Positions 26,245 to 38,559 of a stretch of DNA of 64,000 bases are shown in pieces. Under the pieces are notes generated by a model. That model saw only the letters and a program-made list of their open reading frames with translations, ran no database searches and was not told where the DNA came from. Both the position numbers and the translations under genes were made by a program. Within the stretch, counting starts at the first letter, position 1. Each line of letters starts with the position of its first letter. This DNA is from Ceratodon purpureus (lineage: Eukaryota > Streptophyta > Bryopsida > Pseudoditrichales > Ditrichaceae): positions 12,214,430 through 12,278,429 of the forward strand of contig CM026427.1 of NCBI GenBank assembly GCA_014871385.1. Reading direction: 5' to 3'.

Positions 26245-26500
26245 AAGCATTTCAATCATCACATGCCAAGTGACTCAAGAATTTCAATCATCATATGCTA
26301 AGTGATACAAGCATTTCAATCATCATATGCCAAGTTACACAAGCATTTCAATCATCATATGCCAAGTTACACAAGCATTTCAATCATCATATGCCAAGTT
26401 ACACAAGCATTTCAATCATCATATGCCAAGTTACACAAGCATTTCAATCATCATATGCCAAGTTACACAAGCATTTCAATCATCATATGCCAAGTGACTC
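26245..26500. repeat. 32-bp minisatellite, eight copies
   Basis: Eight consecutive units of exactly 32 bp (aagcatttcaatcatcatat plus gccaagttacac). Units 3-7 appear identical; units 1, 2 and 8 carry a few substitutions. Because 32 is not a multiple of three, all plus frames read through, producing spurious repetitive ORFs. The array ends about 150 bp before the transporter start codon. Confidence 0.95.
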
Positions 26501-26652
26501 AGGCATTGCAACGTTGATTCATCTTCCATGGATGGTGCAAATGTGGAGAGGCAGGAAGTGATCACGGTGTGTTTAGTGGTGATGTATGTGTGAGGAAGTG
26601 GGTTCATGGCGGCCGTGGGTTAGGAGGTTTGGGAGCAGAGCGGGGAGCAGTC

Positions 26653-28447
26653 ATGGAGAAGACATGGCGATGGATGCTGGGCATGTTGTACGTGGTGTTG
26701 GTGGCCGTCATCTGGATCATTGCCAGTTTCGTGGTGCAGTCGGTGGTGGATGCGGGCGTTTCGCCGTTTCTCATTTCCTACATCTGCAATTCCTTGTTTG
26801 TGGTGTACCTGCCCATTGTGGAAGGTGGGAACTTGGTGCGGAGATGGCTTGCGGGGGGGTTGGAGGGGAGGAGCGGTGCGGAGAAGGAGACCGTGCGTTT
26901 GCTGGAGGAGCCTCTGGGTGGAGGAGAGAGTAGTGGTGGAAACCCTAATTCTGTTGTGGAGGCGGATGGCGGTTTGGATTCGAATCGGGAAGTGGTGAAC
27001 CGCGTGTGGAGCCGGCGAGAGATTGCGCAAGTGAGCTTGCTCATCTGCCCATTTTGGTTCCTGGCCCAGTTCACCTTCAACCTGTCGCTGCGGTACACAT
27101 CTGTCACGGTGAGCATTTTTCAGCAACCATTTTTGTAGTGATGCTTTGGTCGGAATATGTTCTTCCTAAGGTTTGGCCGATGGTGTGGGGAAGTCCAGAG
27201 AAGAGAATGATGCAAATTAGAACATCTTGCGACAAGGTTTTGGCAGCATGAGGTTTAGCTGTGGAGAAATTTGCAAAAGGGTGCTGCAAGGTTGTTAATC
27301 AGCAGAATTATTAAGCTAGTTAATTGTTTTGGTGTACTCTTCTCTGATGATGTACTCATGGGAATTGAGAAGGGGCTGTATGTTTTTGCTCTTGATTCTT
27401 GGATGCTTCATAGAGATGTGCCTTATAATCCTTTTTGTGTGTACTCCTCTGCAGTCAAACACCATTTTGAGCAGTGCATCCAGCCTGTTCACATTCCTGT
27501 TCTCGTTAGCACTGCTGAACGAGAAGTTCAAGTGGACGAAACTACTGAGTGTGTTTCTGTGCATGATCGGGACCATAATAGTGACCCTGGCAGATTCCAC
27601 AGGGAGTGAGGGTGTGTATAAAAAAGCATGGTGGGGTGACATTCTTTGCTTGTTTTCGGCTTTGGTGTATGCTCTTTACAGCACCCTGTTAAGGAAGCGA
27701 TTACCTGACGAAGAGGCTGGGGAAGGGAAAGCCAGTACTGCCCTGTTCTTTGGCTATCTAGGCCTTTTCAACGCTATCCTGCTCGGCCCTGTAGCCTTGA
27801 TTCTACACTTCACTGGTTTGGAGACTTTCCGCAGGCTTACCTTATCCCAAGTCGGCCTCATCGTTGGCAAAGGTCAGTGAGAATTTGAATCAATAGATTT
27901 CATTTCTTCTCTTCCAACGAGAAATTTCTCTGTTGAAAGAAAAAATGTATAACACAGTAGAGCCTGCATGATTTTTTTCTTTCATTTACAGGATTTTGCT
28001 TGAGATTAAGGTGATTACCTTATTTCTAATCCAGTTTACTGTTTGAGATCAGTTCAGTGTTCCTATACCTGTTGTTAACAATCTGACGATGGTATCGTCC
28101 CTGTTTAATCTCATTCTTGGTCGATGCCTTGTGTATTTGGACTAAGAGGGAATGTGTTTGCAGGGCTACTAGACAATGTGTTGAGCGACTATCTTTGGGC
28201 TAAAGCTGTCTTGCTTACGACGCCGACAGCAGCAACCACGGGCCTTACTATTCAAGTGCCCATTGCAGGGGTGGTGGATTCATTGAGAGGAAACATTCCC
28301 TCTCCACTAAATATTTTGGGAGCAGTTGCGATTCTTCTAGGGTTCTTTGGAATCAACGAGCCCGCAACAGGATGCTTTGGATCTTCTACTGAGGATGTTG
28401 ATGATTTTGATAATGTGAAGGAGAGCGCAGATGTTAGTACAGTGTAA
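26653..28447 (+). CDS. EamA/SLC35F5-like multi-pass membrane transporter
   Basis: About 385 aa in three exons, 26653-27108, 27455-27872 and 28164-28447, joined in phase. It begins with ATG and a hydrophobic helix (LYVVLVAVIWIIASFVVQSV), then SPFLISYICNSLFVVYLP, as in SLC35F5 and related drug/metabolite transporters. A charged, Gly/Glu-rich loop covers about residues 65-125. The second exon holds SSASSLFTFLFSLALLNEKF and a run of helices. The last exon has SDYLWAKAVLLTTPTAATTG and a final helix before an acidic tail. About ten transmembrane segments fit a transporter of the vacuolar or endomembrane system. Substrate is unknown. An in-frame ATG may exist further upstream in the leader, but homology starts at 26653. 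Confidence 0.85.
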
Positions 28448-30240
28448 CGATAGTCAGAGATCGAGTTTTTTGTATTATATATTCTTGACATGGGCGGACA
28501 CCATCCATTTTTTCTCAATCTCGTAGACTATCCAGACTGTCCTAGTCGCTCGATGCATTTGTCATGTCACACATGACTGCAGAGAAAAACTGAGGAGTCA
28601 AATGACTTTCGTAGTTTTACCTCACGTTTCACGGCAATTAAGGGACTCGGATCATACCAACTTGTATATCTGGAACTTGACTCATGCATTTTACTGAGAA
28701 GACCGGTGAGGCTTCATCAATTCTGTGAAACTCAGTTGATATTGTCCTTACATGGAAGTTTGCTCTAATGGAAGTCCCGAGAGAATAGCTTAATGGAAAC
28801 AGCCTCTTATGAATCACAGGTCAGTATATTCTTAGTTTCCACCATTAATGCTTCACCAGAGTAGTTGTAACATGCATTTAGAAGCTATCTTGCGCTCTTG
28901 GGCAAAATGTGACTTACAACTCGAGGAATCTCTGAAGGAAAGGAGATACTGAGGACTGCAAGCTCTAGTTTACAGTGGTGTTTTAACAATTTAGTAGCGC
29001 CGTGGACAACAGGTATCCGGAATATGAATTTGAATCACTTTAAATTGTTTTCCCCTATCCTGTGAAGCAGATTTCAGATATTTGTTTTATCGTTTGTTGT
29101 GGTCGAAGCCTGCACGCTTCGCCATGCATGCACAATGAGAGGGTAACAGAATTCAGGCCAGCCCGAGTAGAGTGGTGGATGTGGTAACAGCGAGAGGCTG
29201 CAGGCTTTGAAGGTGAAAAGGGCTCGGGAGCTGTGGCTGCCACTGTGGAGTGAGTGCGAAACAGCTTTGCAATGGTGCATCATGCGTGGGTAGACGTGCA
29301 CAAGTTTAATGCCATTGTGCAACAGTGATAGGCCTGGCTGGGGGTTGCTGCACTGCCGCTGAATAGAGGAGACTCTTCTTTGGGATGTGTGACGATTTGT
29401 TACTTGAGCAGCTGCTCCAGTGATGTTGCAATTATTGCTGCCTGCTTATCCTGTGCTCGTCGGGTGTTGCGTCAGCCCTCCACCGCATGCCTAAACCCTG
29501 AACCCTTATTGCCATTAGAGTAACTGAATAAGTTACTCGTGGGTGTATCCCGGGCATTAGAATGACGTGATGGTCCAAATTGGTTAATTTGCACAAGATA
29601 CAAAGCATATAATTTAAAGCTTTCTGGTCCTAGAATAACGTGTATATCTTTCTCTAAAACTAAAAATAAAAAAACAGAGAAAAAACGAATACCCATGTAT
29701 TTGTAAACTCACAGTCTCACACTCACGGCTCTCACCAACTCTTATCTCTAATTTAGGGTCAAATCACTACGAAGATCCCAGATTCCAATGCTCAATCCAT
29801 CGCATAGAATTCCTAACCGTTGTTTCCATTCCCAGTTGAAACGTCAGACTCCTGGTTACAATCGATCTGAATATTTCGCCATCTAAAATAAACCGCTAAC
29901 AAAATTCTAGGTCAGCTTTTGGGTCAAAAACACAATTTACAGAACTCAGCTTTACTCAGAAATGATGCAAGCTGTTGTTTACGAGCCACGCCCTCTCCAT
30001 GACAGTAAAAGTCAGCTAAACCATGCACATTGCAGAGGAGTAGGCGGCGAGGATACTCTGACACAAATTTGTTCGGAGAGACGACGCATGTTTCGAGGAC
30101 GACACAACGGGTTCTTTGGGATCACAGCCAGCCAGGTGCCACCCGAATTCCAGCGCCCTTCTCATGATCTCATTGACCACAATCAACATCTCTAATACAT
30201 TTTTCCGTTAAACTAATGCAGGTACATGAGACACACTGCA
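28448..30240. other. Intergenic DNA downstream of the transporter
   Basis: No recognisable gene, RNA or element. Short open frames lack family resemblance. Confidence 0.5.
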
Positions 30241-30257
30241 GAGCAGCAAAAATTAGT

Positions 30258-30304
30258 GTGGCGATTTATCGCCACGTAGGCTACCCAATTACCTACGTGG
30301 CGAT
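30258..30304. repeat. Overlapping palindromes with ACGT cores
   Basis: GTGGCGATttATCGCCAC at 30258-30275 is a perfect palindrome around 2 bp. Its right arm extends to ATCGCCACGTAGG, which pairs perfectly with CCTACGTGGCGAT at 30292-30304 across an 11-bp loop. The middle arm can thus pair with either neighbour. The CACGTAG/CTACGTG cores also resemble bZIP-type sites. Confidence 0.7.
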
Positions 30305-30789
30305 TTCGCCCAAGGGAGGTGACAGGGTGAGGTCCCGGGAGGTGGCCAGGATTTGATGTCCTGGGCCACCCACCTCGCCCACTCTCTGCCCTCCACTCCA
30401 TCTTCCCCATTTGGCTTCTCCACCACGGCTCTCTTGGAAACTTCATTTATCGCTCTCCTCCTCCCCACCTCGGATGCTGCATCGCTGTTTCCTCACCCTC
30501 TCAGTGCGCCGATCGCCAGCGTTACCTGCTCTTCAATGCTCCAAAGATAGCGCTCAGATCCGCTCTTCTTGGATCCCGTGTAGCGCTGCTGCTTCCCTGT
30601 GAAGCTTGGGGTTTAGCTCCCGAGTCCATAAGTGCCATTGCCCCCCGCCTCCAATCCTGTGTAGCTCCAATCTCTCATTGTTCACCTGCCGATTTGCTCC
30701 ATTTGAATTCGCGACTCAATTCCATTGTGATGATGGTGTTTTCATGATTGCTCTTGGTTAATGTGTGTACTTCCTTTGTCCAGTACGTA

Positions 30790-31060
30790 TGGCCTTGGGG
30801 TCGGAACTTGGGGGCTGGGGGTCGGGGCTGCGGGGTTTTGCTGAATGCTTGAGCCTTTCCATGTGGTGGGTAATTTGAGCTTGTAACTTGGAACTTGGGG
30901 GCCGGGGCTGGGCAATGCGATCAATGCTTGAGGCGCTGGGTAATTTGTTTGGAACTTAGAACTTGGGGTCGGGGCTGGGCTATTTCCTGAATGCTTGAGC
31001 CTTGAGGATGTGGGTAATTCGCTCAATGCTTCCAGCTTGAGGCGCAGGGTTTTGAATTCC
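30790..31060. repeat. Degenerate G-rich tandem repeat, three to four copies
   Basis: Units contain aacttgggg, ggtcggggctg and gaatgcttgagcc in the same order, recurring about every 80-90 bp. The runs of three or more G could form quadruplexes. It lies in the leader or promoter of the hAT-derived gene. Confidence 0.6.
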
Positions 31061-31374
31061 CAATGCCCATGGGCCATCACCTCGCATTGATGGGGTGTGA
31101 TCCGGATTCCGCAATGGGTGATTTCTGGGGGCTTTGGATTATTGGGTGGGGGGGCTTTGGGTTGAGGGCTGAATGGGGCTGCAGATCCAATTTCAAATTT
31201 GAAATGGATGCTCACTCATGGGGACGCCGATCTGTGTTGTCTCCGATCTGGTATATAATTGCAATGCGATCATTGTGTTTCATCATCACAGCTTTTGAGT
31301 GCCCTGTTTCCTGCTTATCTGCAATCATTGTTTTCCTCTTTGAACTTGCTCTCTTGCTTTTTTTCTTGTCTGCG

Positions 31375-33926
31375 ATGGCTTCGGGTGGGCAGGTGACGCG
31401 GTTGGCATTGGCGAAGAAGAAGTTGGGGACTTTCCGGCAACGTGCTCTGGCTTTTTCGGATCGGGGAGAGCTGTCGCACACCGCCCTGGAGAGGGTGGTT
31501 CTCACCCGCAGTGCGAGCAAGAAGCGCGCTGCTGAGGACTCGCAAGAGTCCAGCAGCTGTGGCGGAGGTGATGGGGGTGGCGCGGTGGCTGCCGCAGGGG
31601 GCGGAGGCTGCGGGGCTACGGCAATCTCTGGAGGCTGCGGGGCTGGCGCGCTGGGTGGATCGGGGGGTGGTGACCCCGACTGCCAAGAGGTCATATGCCT
31701 CAGCGACAGTCAGGCCGAGCCAGCCCCCGCGGCGAAGAAGAAGCAGCGCAAGCACGACGCCCACCGCCGGTACCAGGACTCGTGGGCGTCCAAGTATCCT
31801 TGGGCTGAGCAGATGGTTTGCGAAGGGGACAATGTCGAGACAGTCCGCTGCTCGATCTGTACCAAAGTGAATGGGGCTCCAAAAATCCTCATCGCAAAGG
31901 GGGACAATTTGGCCAAACATCAGGGGTGGAAGAAAGCAAAATCTGACCTCCCTGATGGAACGAAGGAGGGGGAATGGCGGTGGGATCGCAATTCCAAGCA
32001 CTGCCGGGCTGAGCGGGTCTATGCCACGACCTCTGTGGACTCCATCTTGCGACTGGTTACCGAAGGTGCTTGCAACAGTTCCTCTGATCGCAAGAAACAC
32101 ATACAATTTGCTGTGCTTTTCCACCTCTTGGCAAATGGGAGGCCGATGGTTGAGTTTGAGGGCATGCACGAGCTTTTTCAGTTCGTTGGGGTTCCCAGGC
32201 TGCCTCGGAAGCACTGGTCCGCGAGCAGTGGGTGGCAGATGGCGGAGGCTTTGCACGAGGTAGTTCTGGGGGCCTCCTCGCAGGTTCTTTCTAACGCCAA
32301 ATTTTTTTCCCTCAGTTGCGATGAGGTTACTACTGTGGACAATCAAGTGTGGATCTCAATCCACGCTTATGTTGTGGAAAATTGGATCCGGGTTCCTGTT
32401 TTGCTGTCGCTTGAGCGTGTTGTTGAGGGCTGTGGAGCGGTGAACCTCACCCGCATTATCACTCAGGCCATGGCCAACGGTGGTCTCACCGAGTCACACA
32501 TTCGGGCCGGCCTCATGAGCGTGGGGGCAGATGGGGCCTCCACTTTCCAAGGGAGGAGGTCGGGAGTGATCACACAGCTGCAGCAATTGCATGCGCCGCA
32601 TGTAATTGGCATGCACTGTGTGGCCCACGGGACTAACCTCGCCGTTGGTTGTCTGTCTGACCTTCCCTCTGTCCAACGAATTGAGCACCTGTTGCAGTCT
32701 TTGCATTTTTTTTTCTCCAAGTCCCCCAAGCGTCACCTTGAGTTTACTAAATTGTCCGAGATCTTGCAGACCAAAGGGATGAAAATCCTGCGGCAAGTAA
32801 AGACTCGTTGGATTTCAATGCTCAGTCCTCTGAAACGTGTACTATCTGAGTACCGCACCTTGGTTGTGAAGATGTACTCTGATATGCATGCTGCGGTGCT
32901 TGTGCCCTCGGCCAAGATCAATTTTGAGGCGCTGGTTGACATCGAAAACCTCCTGAGTCTTGCATGTTTTGTTCCACTCTTGGAGTCAGTCAAGAACCTC
33001 ATTGTCTTTGCTCAAAGTCCGAATGTGTATGTCTGTGACTTTACAAGGGCCTTGCAGCTTTGCTGCGATGACATTGACAGTTTGTACCGAGCTGAGGAAA
33101 CTGCATTTAAATCAGATGTATTTTCTCATTTCACCTCAATCTGTGACATGACGCATGATAGCATCAAGTTGAGATGGCAACCAGACATGAACGGAGGTGA
33201 TGACCTATTAGTGTTTGAGGGCCACTTGCAAACTCCTGCTGGAGCCCACCTGAATGCCACTGTCCGGGCTGATGGAGGTCGGTCCAGTGTTTTCGTGACC
33301 CCTTCCATGTGGGAGCTTGTGAAGGCCAGCGTGAAACGGGATGTGAAATGTAAGTGGCCCCTTCAGAATCTCCAGTAGCTTGTCACCGCAACTTAATGCT
33401 ACCATGCGTCATGATCCTTGTTTGTGTTGCTTTGGGCTTCTTGTCTATTTTCCATTTGTTGTGATACACTTTGTGTTGCTAATGTGTGTGCTGTGTGGCC
33501 TGTCTAGTGGCTGCGGATCTGATTATCAGTGAGCTCCATGACCGATTTCCGGCCAACCATGTGTTGAATGCTTTGAGCATTGTGTACCCTCATTTCTGGC
33601 TGCCTGAGAATGAGCCGCATCTGCACTTGCAGCAGCATATTTCTGTGATTAAATCCACCTTTTGTGACCCTAAACAGTGCTACATGGGGGAGGCCTCTTT
33701 GTCTGCCAATGGTCCACTGTCCGCATCTGCACTTGATGCACAGCTGGGGCTTTTTAAGCTCGCCATGGAAAGCAATAGCCCCGCGGCACTGGCCCCCTTT
33801 GACATGCACCTCAATCCGCTAACAAAGTTGTGGCGAAAGCTCAGTCAGTCCACCATTCTTACCAAGTCGAGTTTTCCCGAGTTTTTCAAGCTGGCTCACG
33901 TAGCCATGGTCATGGTGATGTTCTAA
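31375..33926 (+). CDS. hAT-superfamily transposase-derived protein, C-terminally truncated
   Basis: Two exons, 31375-33349 and 33508-33926, give about 797 aa. An in-frame ATG at 31063 is possible, but its extension is low complexity. The N-terminus has a Gly/Ala-rich stretch, then a CSIC-containing BED/TTF-like zinc-finger region (WASKYPWAEQMV, GDNLAKHQGWKKA). The RNase-H-like core shows CDEVTTVDNQVWISIHAY (first Asp), GADGASTFQGRRSGVITQLQ (second Asp) and MHCVAHGTNLAVG. Exon 2 reaches FPEFFKLAHVAMVMV, where family members normally continue into the segment with the catalytic Glu and the dimerisation region. Here it stops after MF. That last segment is absent, so the protein is unlikely to transpose. 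It may be a decayed copy or a domesticated DNA-binding protein. The long open frame and clean intron argue for some constraint. Terminal inverted repeats were not found. A poly(A) signal AATAAA is at 34167-34172. Confidence 0.8.
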
Positions 33927-35967
33927 AATCATTTTATCTTCTTTCTCTAATGCTGTATACCTCCTAGGCTGCGGTGTTTTCTGCTGCAGTGTGTCCAGGT
34001 CTCGGTGGAGTTTGCAGCTGCGGGTTTCCTCTTTTTAGCTTCTGGCCTTGGGGTCTTGGTAGGTGGTTTGTGAGCTTACTGTCTGCTGCTCACCGAATTC
34101 TGCTCCTTTTTATCACTGTTCTTAGCATTTAGGCAATACCTCTTGTTCCTTAAAGTTGAGAACTTTAATAAAATCGAGGTTTCTTGTCCATTTACATTGC
34201 CGCATGCCTCTTGAATCTTGATCATTTTGCTTTTATGCTGTTAGTGAAAAAAAAAAAAAAAACTTGAACATGGTTGAGTTTGCTTTTTCTCAAGTTAACT
34301 TGGTCATGTATGTCTGTTTGAAGTCTGAACTGCTTGTTTGAATCTCAAACTTAACCAAAAAATAAAAAAGTTAATCAATCGAAGTCCGATTCAGTTTTTA
34401 TGAACTTAACCAAAAAAAAAGTAAAATGAAGCTTTAAAAAGGTAAAGTAAAAGTCGCAAAAGTGAATTTTATAACTTTAAAAATAATAAAAATAAAATTG
34501 TAAATAGCCAGAATGCTCCAACATGGCATGCTGAAATCGTGAAAATACGCCCCTAAACCCTTCCCTTTAGCCCCTAATCCTACTCTCTCTGCTCTCTGAG
34601 TAGCACTGCAATTCTGATGTAATTTCAAATGTCGTAGCACTATTCAGATGCATAAATGAACTCTGTAGCCAAGTGAATTGCTACTCAATTCATCCACTTC
34701 GCACAGCTGGCTATCCAGAGTTACTGGTTCTCGTTTTTCCACCTCCTCGAAATAGTTTAAAAAAAAATCACTGCTGCAGAGTACTAATAATCTATAAAAC
34801 ACGAGATTCAAGTCTTGGCTGTTTACCTTATTACGGACTGAGAAGGAGAGTTTTTTAAAAGTTGTGAACTGGGTGAAATAAGTAAACTTCCACAACCGAA
34901 TGAACATATGCAAACTAGGATAATTACATAGTGAGCTAGTAAACTTCCCGAACACTGATTGCGGTGGGTTGAAACTTGGATTTACTTCAGCAAAGCTTTT
35001 ATCACTTAGCTGCTCACCTGCCAAACCGGATTCCATACTTGGCAGGATTTCAGAGAGCTTTAAGAAGAGTCAGCGAAGTGAATCTACATAGGGCAAAGAA
35101 TCAGCTGACATTGTGTTTGCAGTGTACATATCCAGCAGTGCAGTTTCAGCGAGCGTAGGACAAGATTAGATACCAAAGCCGAGGAGAAGATTCTGGACAA
35201 AATAAATCCGAAGTTTAACACGACGCCGCAACGCTTCTGCATGCACCTTGCACGCACATTGCCAAGTCGACCTCAGGTAACTTCTGAGGTTGCATCTTTC
35301 AAGGGGCTTTTTGCAAATTAAGCATTTGAGGTGGCAAGGGTGGTCGTTGCGAGTAACGGCCTTGTTGAGTAATTCGTTGTTGGTTGCTGGGTGGCCAAAG
35401 TGACATCCCAAGTGCAGTGAAGGATATCCATCGTTGTGTACCATTGAAACGAGCTGATCATCTAATTTTTGATGAGGATGATGAAAGCTGTGATTCCTCT
35501 GCCAATCTCTACAGTGGTACCAGATGGAGTTGCACCGGCCTGCTAGGGCCCACCCCAACATGTTCTCCGCTAGACTTGTAGTGAACCTACAATTTAGTCA
35601 ATACAATGTCACCGAATGGTCTTCCATGCGGAAGACAAAGCCAGGGCCCCGGCTTGCAACCGTTCCTCCTCCTCCAACTTGCCCCGGACCCAGTCTAGCA
35701 ACCAGGATTACAACAATTTATTTCATCGCAGTAGAGTGTAACTTCTTGCAGCAAGTGGTCGGTCCAGTCGAGGCTACATTTTCGAAGCCGAGGGTTCTGA
35801 ATCGGTTTTCTGAGTGGCATTTCGGTGTTAGTTCGGGCTTAGCTTCTTTGCAGTTTAGTAATAGGGGATTCAGCTGGAGGAGTGTGGAGGAGCTAGTCTC
35901 ATAGTAGTACTGAGAGGGAGAAGTTTTGGAACCATTCGAGTTAGTTTTGAAGTTGATTGTAGCAGAG
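33927..35967. other. Intergenic DNA before the glyoxal-oxidase-like gene
   Basis: Starts with the 3' flank of the hAT-derived gene, then A-rich DNA near 34235-34450. The rest presumably includes the promoter and leader of the downstream gene. No other coding region is supported. Confidence 0.5.
34167..34172 (+). terminator. Polyadenylation signal, hAT-derived gene
   Basis: AATAAA about 240 bp after the stop codon, followed by T-rich DNA; a plausible but unproven transcript end. Confidence 0.4.
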
Positions 35968-38559
35968 ATGGGTTTGGAAATGAGGAAGACTTGCAGTATT
36001 GGACTATGTCAGGTGTTGGCAGCGTTGCTGTTGTGGTGGAGTGCGGTGTTGATTCTGTGCGGTGGAGTGAATGGCCAGGGGTCGTGGGAGACTGTAGTGA
36101 AAAATGCTGGAATTTCGACCATGCACGCTGCCGTGACCCACTTCGGCAATGTGGTGCTGCTGGACCGCACCAACATTGGCGATTCGCAGCTCCCTTTGCC
36201 TCCCGGAGTGTGCCGCAACAATCAACAGGATCGGGTGAGTAAACCTAGTTCAGACTTCCATTCATTTCTTCCTATCCTGCAACCTTTGGTCGGTGTCCTT
36301 GTCGGTAATCGTCCGTGTTCTGTGCATGGATCTTCTCCACTTCAACTAAAGAACAGATCATACAATTACCGAACAGGGTAGCAACTCATTTGTGCTCTTC
36401 GAAAATTCTGATGAGTGCGGGGCTTAGCAGAATCGCAGACTTGTTTCTAAAGCCTTAGGTCACAATGTGTCTGCATTTACAAGATAGTACCGTTGAGTTC
36501 GATCTGCTGACTTTTAAAGTAGTTTAGCTGCAAATGTAGTGCAGCAAAGTTTTGCAATTGTACAATCACTCGTCGTGGGCCGTGGTAGTTAAAGAGCTGT
36601 TCCGCACACCGTGGTATCTGGATTCTGGTGGCCTTCCCGGGCAGGTTGTCCATCCCTTGGTCAGACATTTTACTCTCTTAATTGTCCTCTGACAAGGGTG
36701 GAACTTGGACTGATCAGGCTATGTCAGTTACCTACTTTTGGGTTGTCAACTTGCTCAAATGAAGAACTCAGCACGAAACAGATGGTTTCGAATTCTATTC
36801 CATCAGAAACCGTGAGTTCTCTTGACGCTCACAGATTACTTGATTGTATTGCAGGCGAATAAGTATGACTGCACGGCGCACTCGGCTTTGTACTCCCCGG
36901 GTTCCAACAAAATCCGGCCGCTTTTTGTGCAAACCGATACGTGGTGTTCGTCGGGACAGTTCGATGGGTCTGGGAAGCTCGTTCAAACGGGTGGAGACGC
37001 CGAAGGAGTCAGGAAGGTAAAACTCCATCTCAGGGCATTCAATTCGCAAGTATACAAGTCACTAGAATCTGCGACTCTCTGTTAGAGTTTGAAGTATTTG
37101 CACACTTCGCTGTACGATCCTAATGTTGTGCGAAATGGTGGATTGACGCTTGAACAGATTAGAACATACTGGCCCTGCGCCGATGATGGGGATTGCAATT
37201 GGGAGGAGACGACCACCAACTTGCAGGTCGGAAGGTGGTACGCCTCCAACCAGCAGCTCCCGGACGGCACGCAAATAGTAGTAGGCGGTCGCAATGCATT
37301 CACCGTTGAATACGTCCCTGCCAACGGCCGCGGCCAATTCGACCTCCAACTCCTCAAAGATGTAAGCACCACCTCCACCATACCTCAAACTTTGTAGCCA
37401 ATCTTACGTCTGAAACAATGTGGACGATCAGTGAACCCAATCATCTGGTTTGATATGTGCAGACCAACGACGCTCAAAACGACAACCTCTACCCATTCGT
37501 CCACCTCCTCCCAGACAACAACCTCTTCATCTTCGCCAACCGCGACTCCATCCTCTACAACTGGCAAGACAACTACGTTGTGCGAAAGTACCCCACCATC
37601 CCAGGGGAGCCTCGCAACTACCCCTCCGCCGGGAGCTCCGTGATGCTTCCTCTCACGGCTACCGGCGGGTTCAAAGCTTGCGAGATTCTGGTCTGCGGAG
37701 GCGCAGCACCAGGCTCCTTCAGCAACCCGGGGAGACTGGCTCCCGCGAGCGACACCTGCGGTCGCATGGACCCATTCGCCAAGGACGCGAACTGGACCAT
37801 GGAGACGATGCCGCAGCGACGCACCATGGGCGACATGATCCTGACCCCACTCGGCGACGTTATCATCATCAACGGCGCGACGAAGGGGAGCCAGGGATGG
37901 GGCTACGCCAGCGACCCAGCCCTGACGCCCGTGTTGTACTATCCGGGGGCGAAATCCGGGGAGCGGTTCCAGACCTTAACGGGGACAGACATTCCGAGGA
38001 TGTACCACTCGACGGCGAATCTGTTGCCGGATGGGCGGATTCTAGTTGCGGGAAGCAACACGCATCAGTTCTATACTTTCACCGGGCAGTTTCCCACTGA
38101 GTTGAGGATCGAAGCTTTCTCCCCGCCGTACCTGGGCGGCACTCGCCCCGGTTTGGTTGTGCCTGGAGAGATGGGCTACGGGGAAGAATTCTCTGGGAGT
38201 GTGAATTACAACGGCAATCTCGTCTGGGTCGACCTGAGCATGGCGAGCGCTCCTTTCGTCACGCACTCATATGCAATGGTAATATTTGCTTTGATCGTTT
38301 CATATATTTCTGTGAGTTGGTTTGGTTTGGTTTTGTTTTTTTTTTTCAGAAGTTTTGTGTTGATGGTTTTTGTTTTTCGGTGCAGGGTCAGAGGTTGCTG
38401 AGACTTGGAGTAGCGGCACCAGTTGGTGCAGGTGATGGCAAGTGGACGATTTATTCGATTACACCACCCAGTGCAACCATCGCGCCGCAAGGCTACTACA
38501 TGATGTTCGCCGTTGTGAACAATGCCCCTAGTTGGGCGAACTGGGTGAAGATCGGTTGA
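35968..38559 (+). CDS. Glyoxal-oxidase-like copper radical oxidase (secreted)
   Basis: About 540 aa in five exons: 35968-36234, 36855-37016, 37158-37361, 37463-38278 and 38386-38559, all in phase 0. A signal peptide is evident (VLAALLLWWSAVLILCGGVNG, cleavage near residue 35), so the enzyme should be apoplastic. Copper radical oxidases oxidise aldehydes or alcohols to produce H2O2. The expected active-site residues can be placed by motif: Cys about 120 (DTWCSSG) and Tyr about 171 (GRWYAS) for the Cys-Tyr cofactor, Tyr392-His393 (MYHSTANLLPDGR) and His479 (THSYAMGQ) as copper ligands. The C-terminal DUF1929-type domain begins near EAFSPPYL. All ligands appear present, so it is probably active. 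Plant members are associated with cell-wall and pollen or tapetum roles; the substrate here is unknown. Confidence 0.93.

Noticed and set aside
26295..26561. Repetitive 71-88-codon frames
   Set aside because: Read-through of the 32-bp minisatellite in shifted frames, not a gene.
31315..32346. 343-codon open frame antisense to the hAT-derived gene
   Set aside because: It is the complementary shadow of a GC-rich coding exon and has no domain resemblance; the plus frame has recognisable transposase motifs.
37450..38100. 216-codon second frame over the glyoxal-oxidase exon 4
   Set aside because: Arg/Pro/His-rich out-of-frame reading of a GC-rich exon; the real frame carries all copper-ligand motifs.
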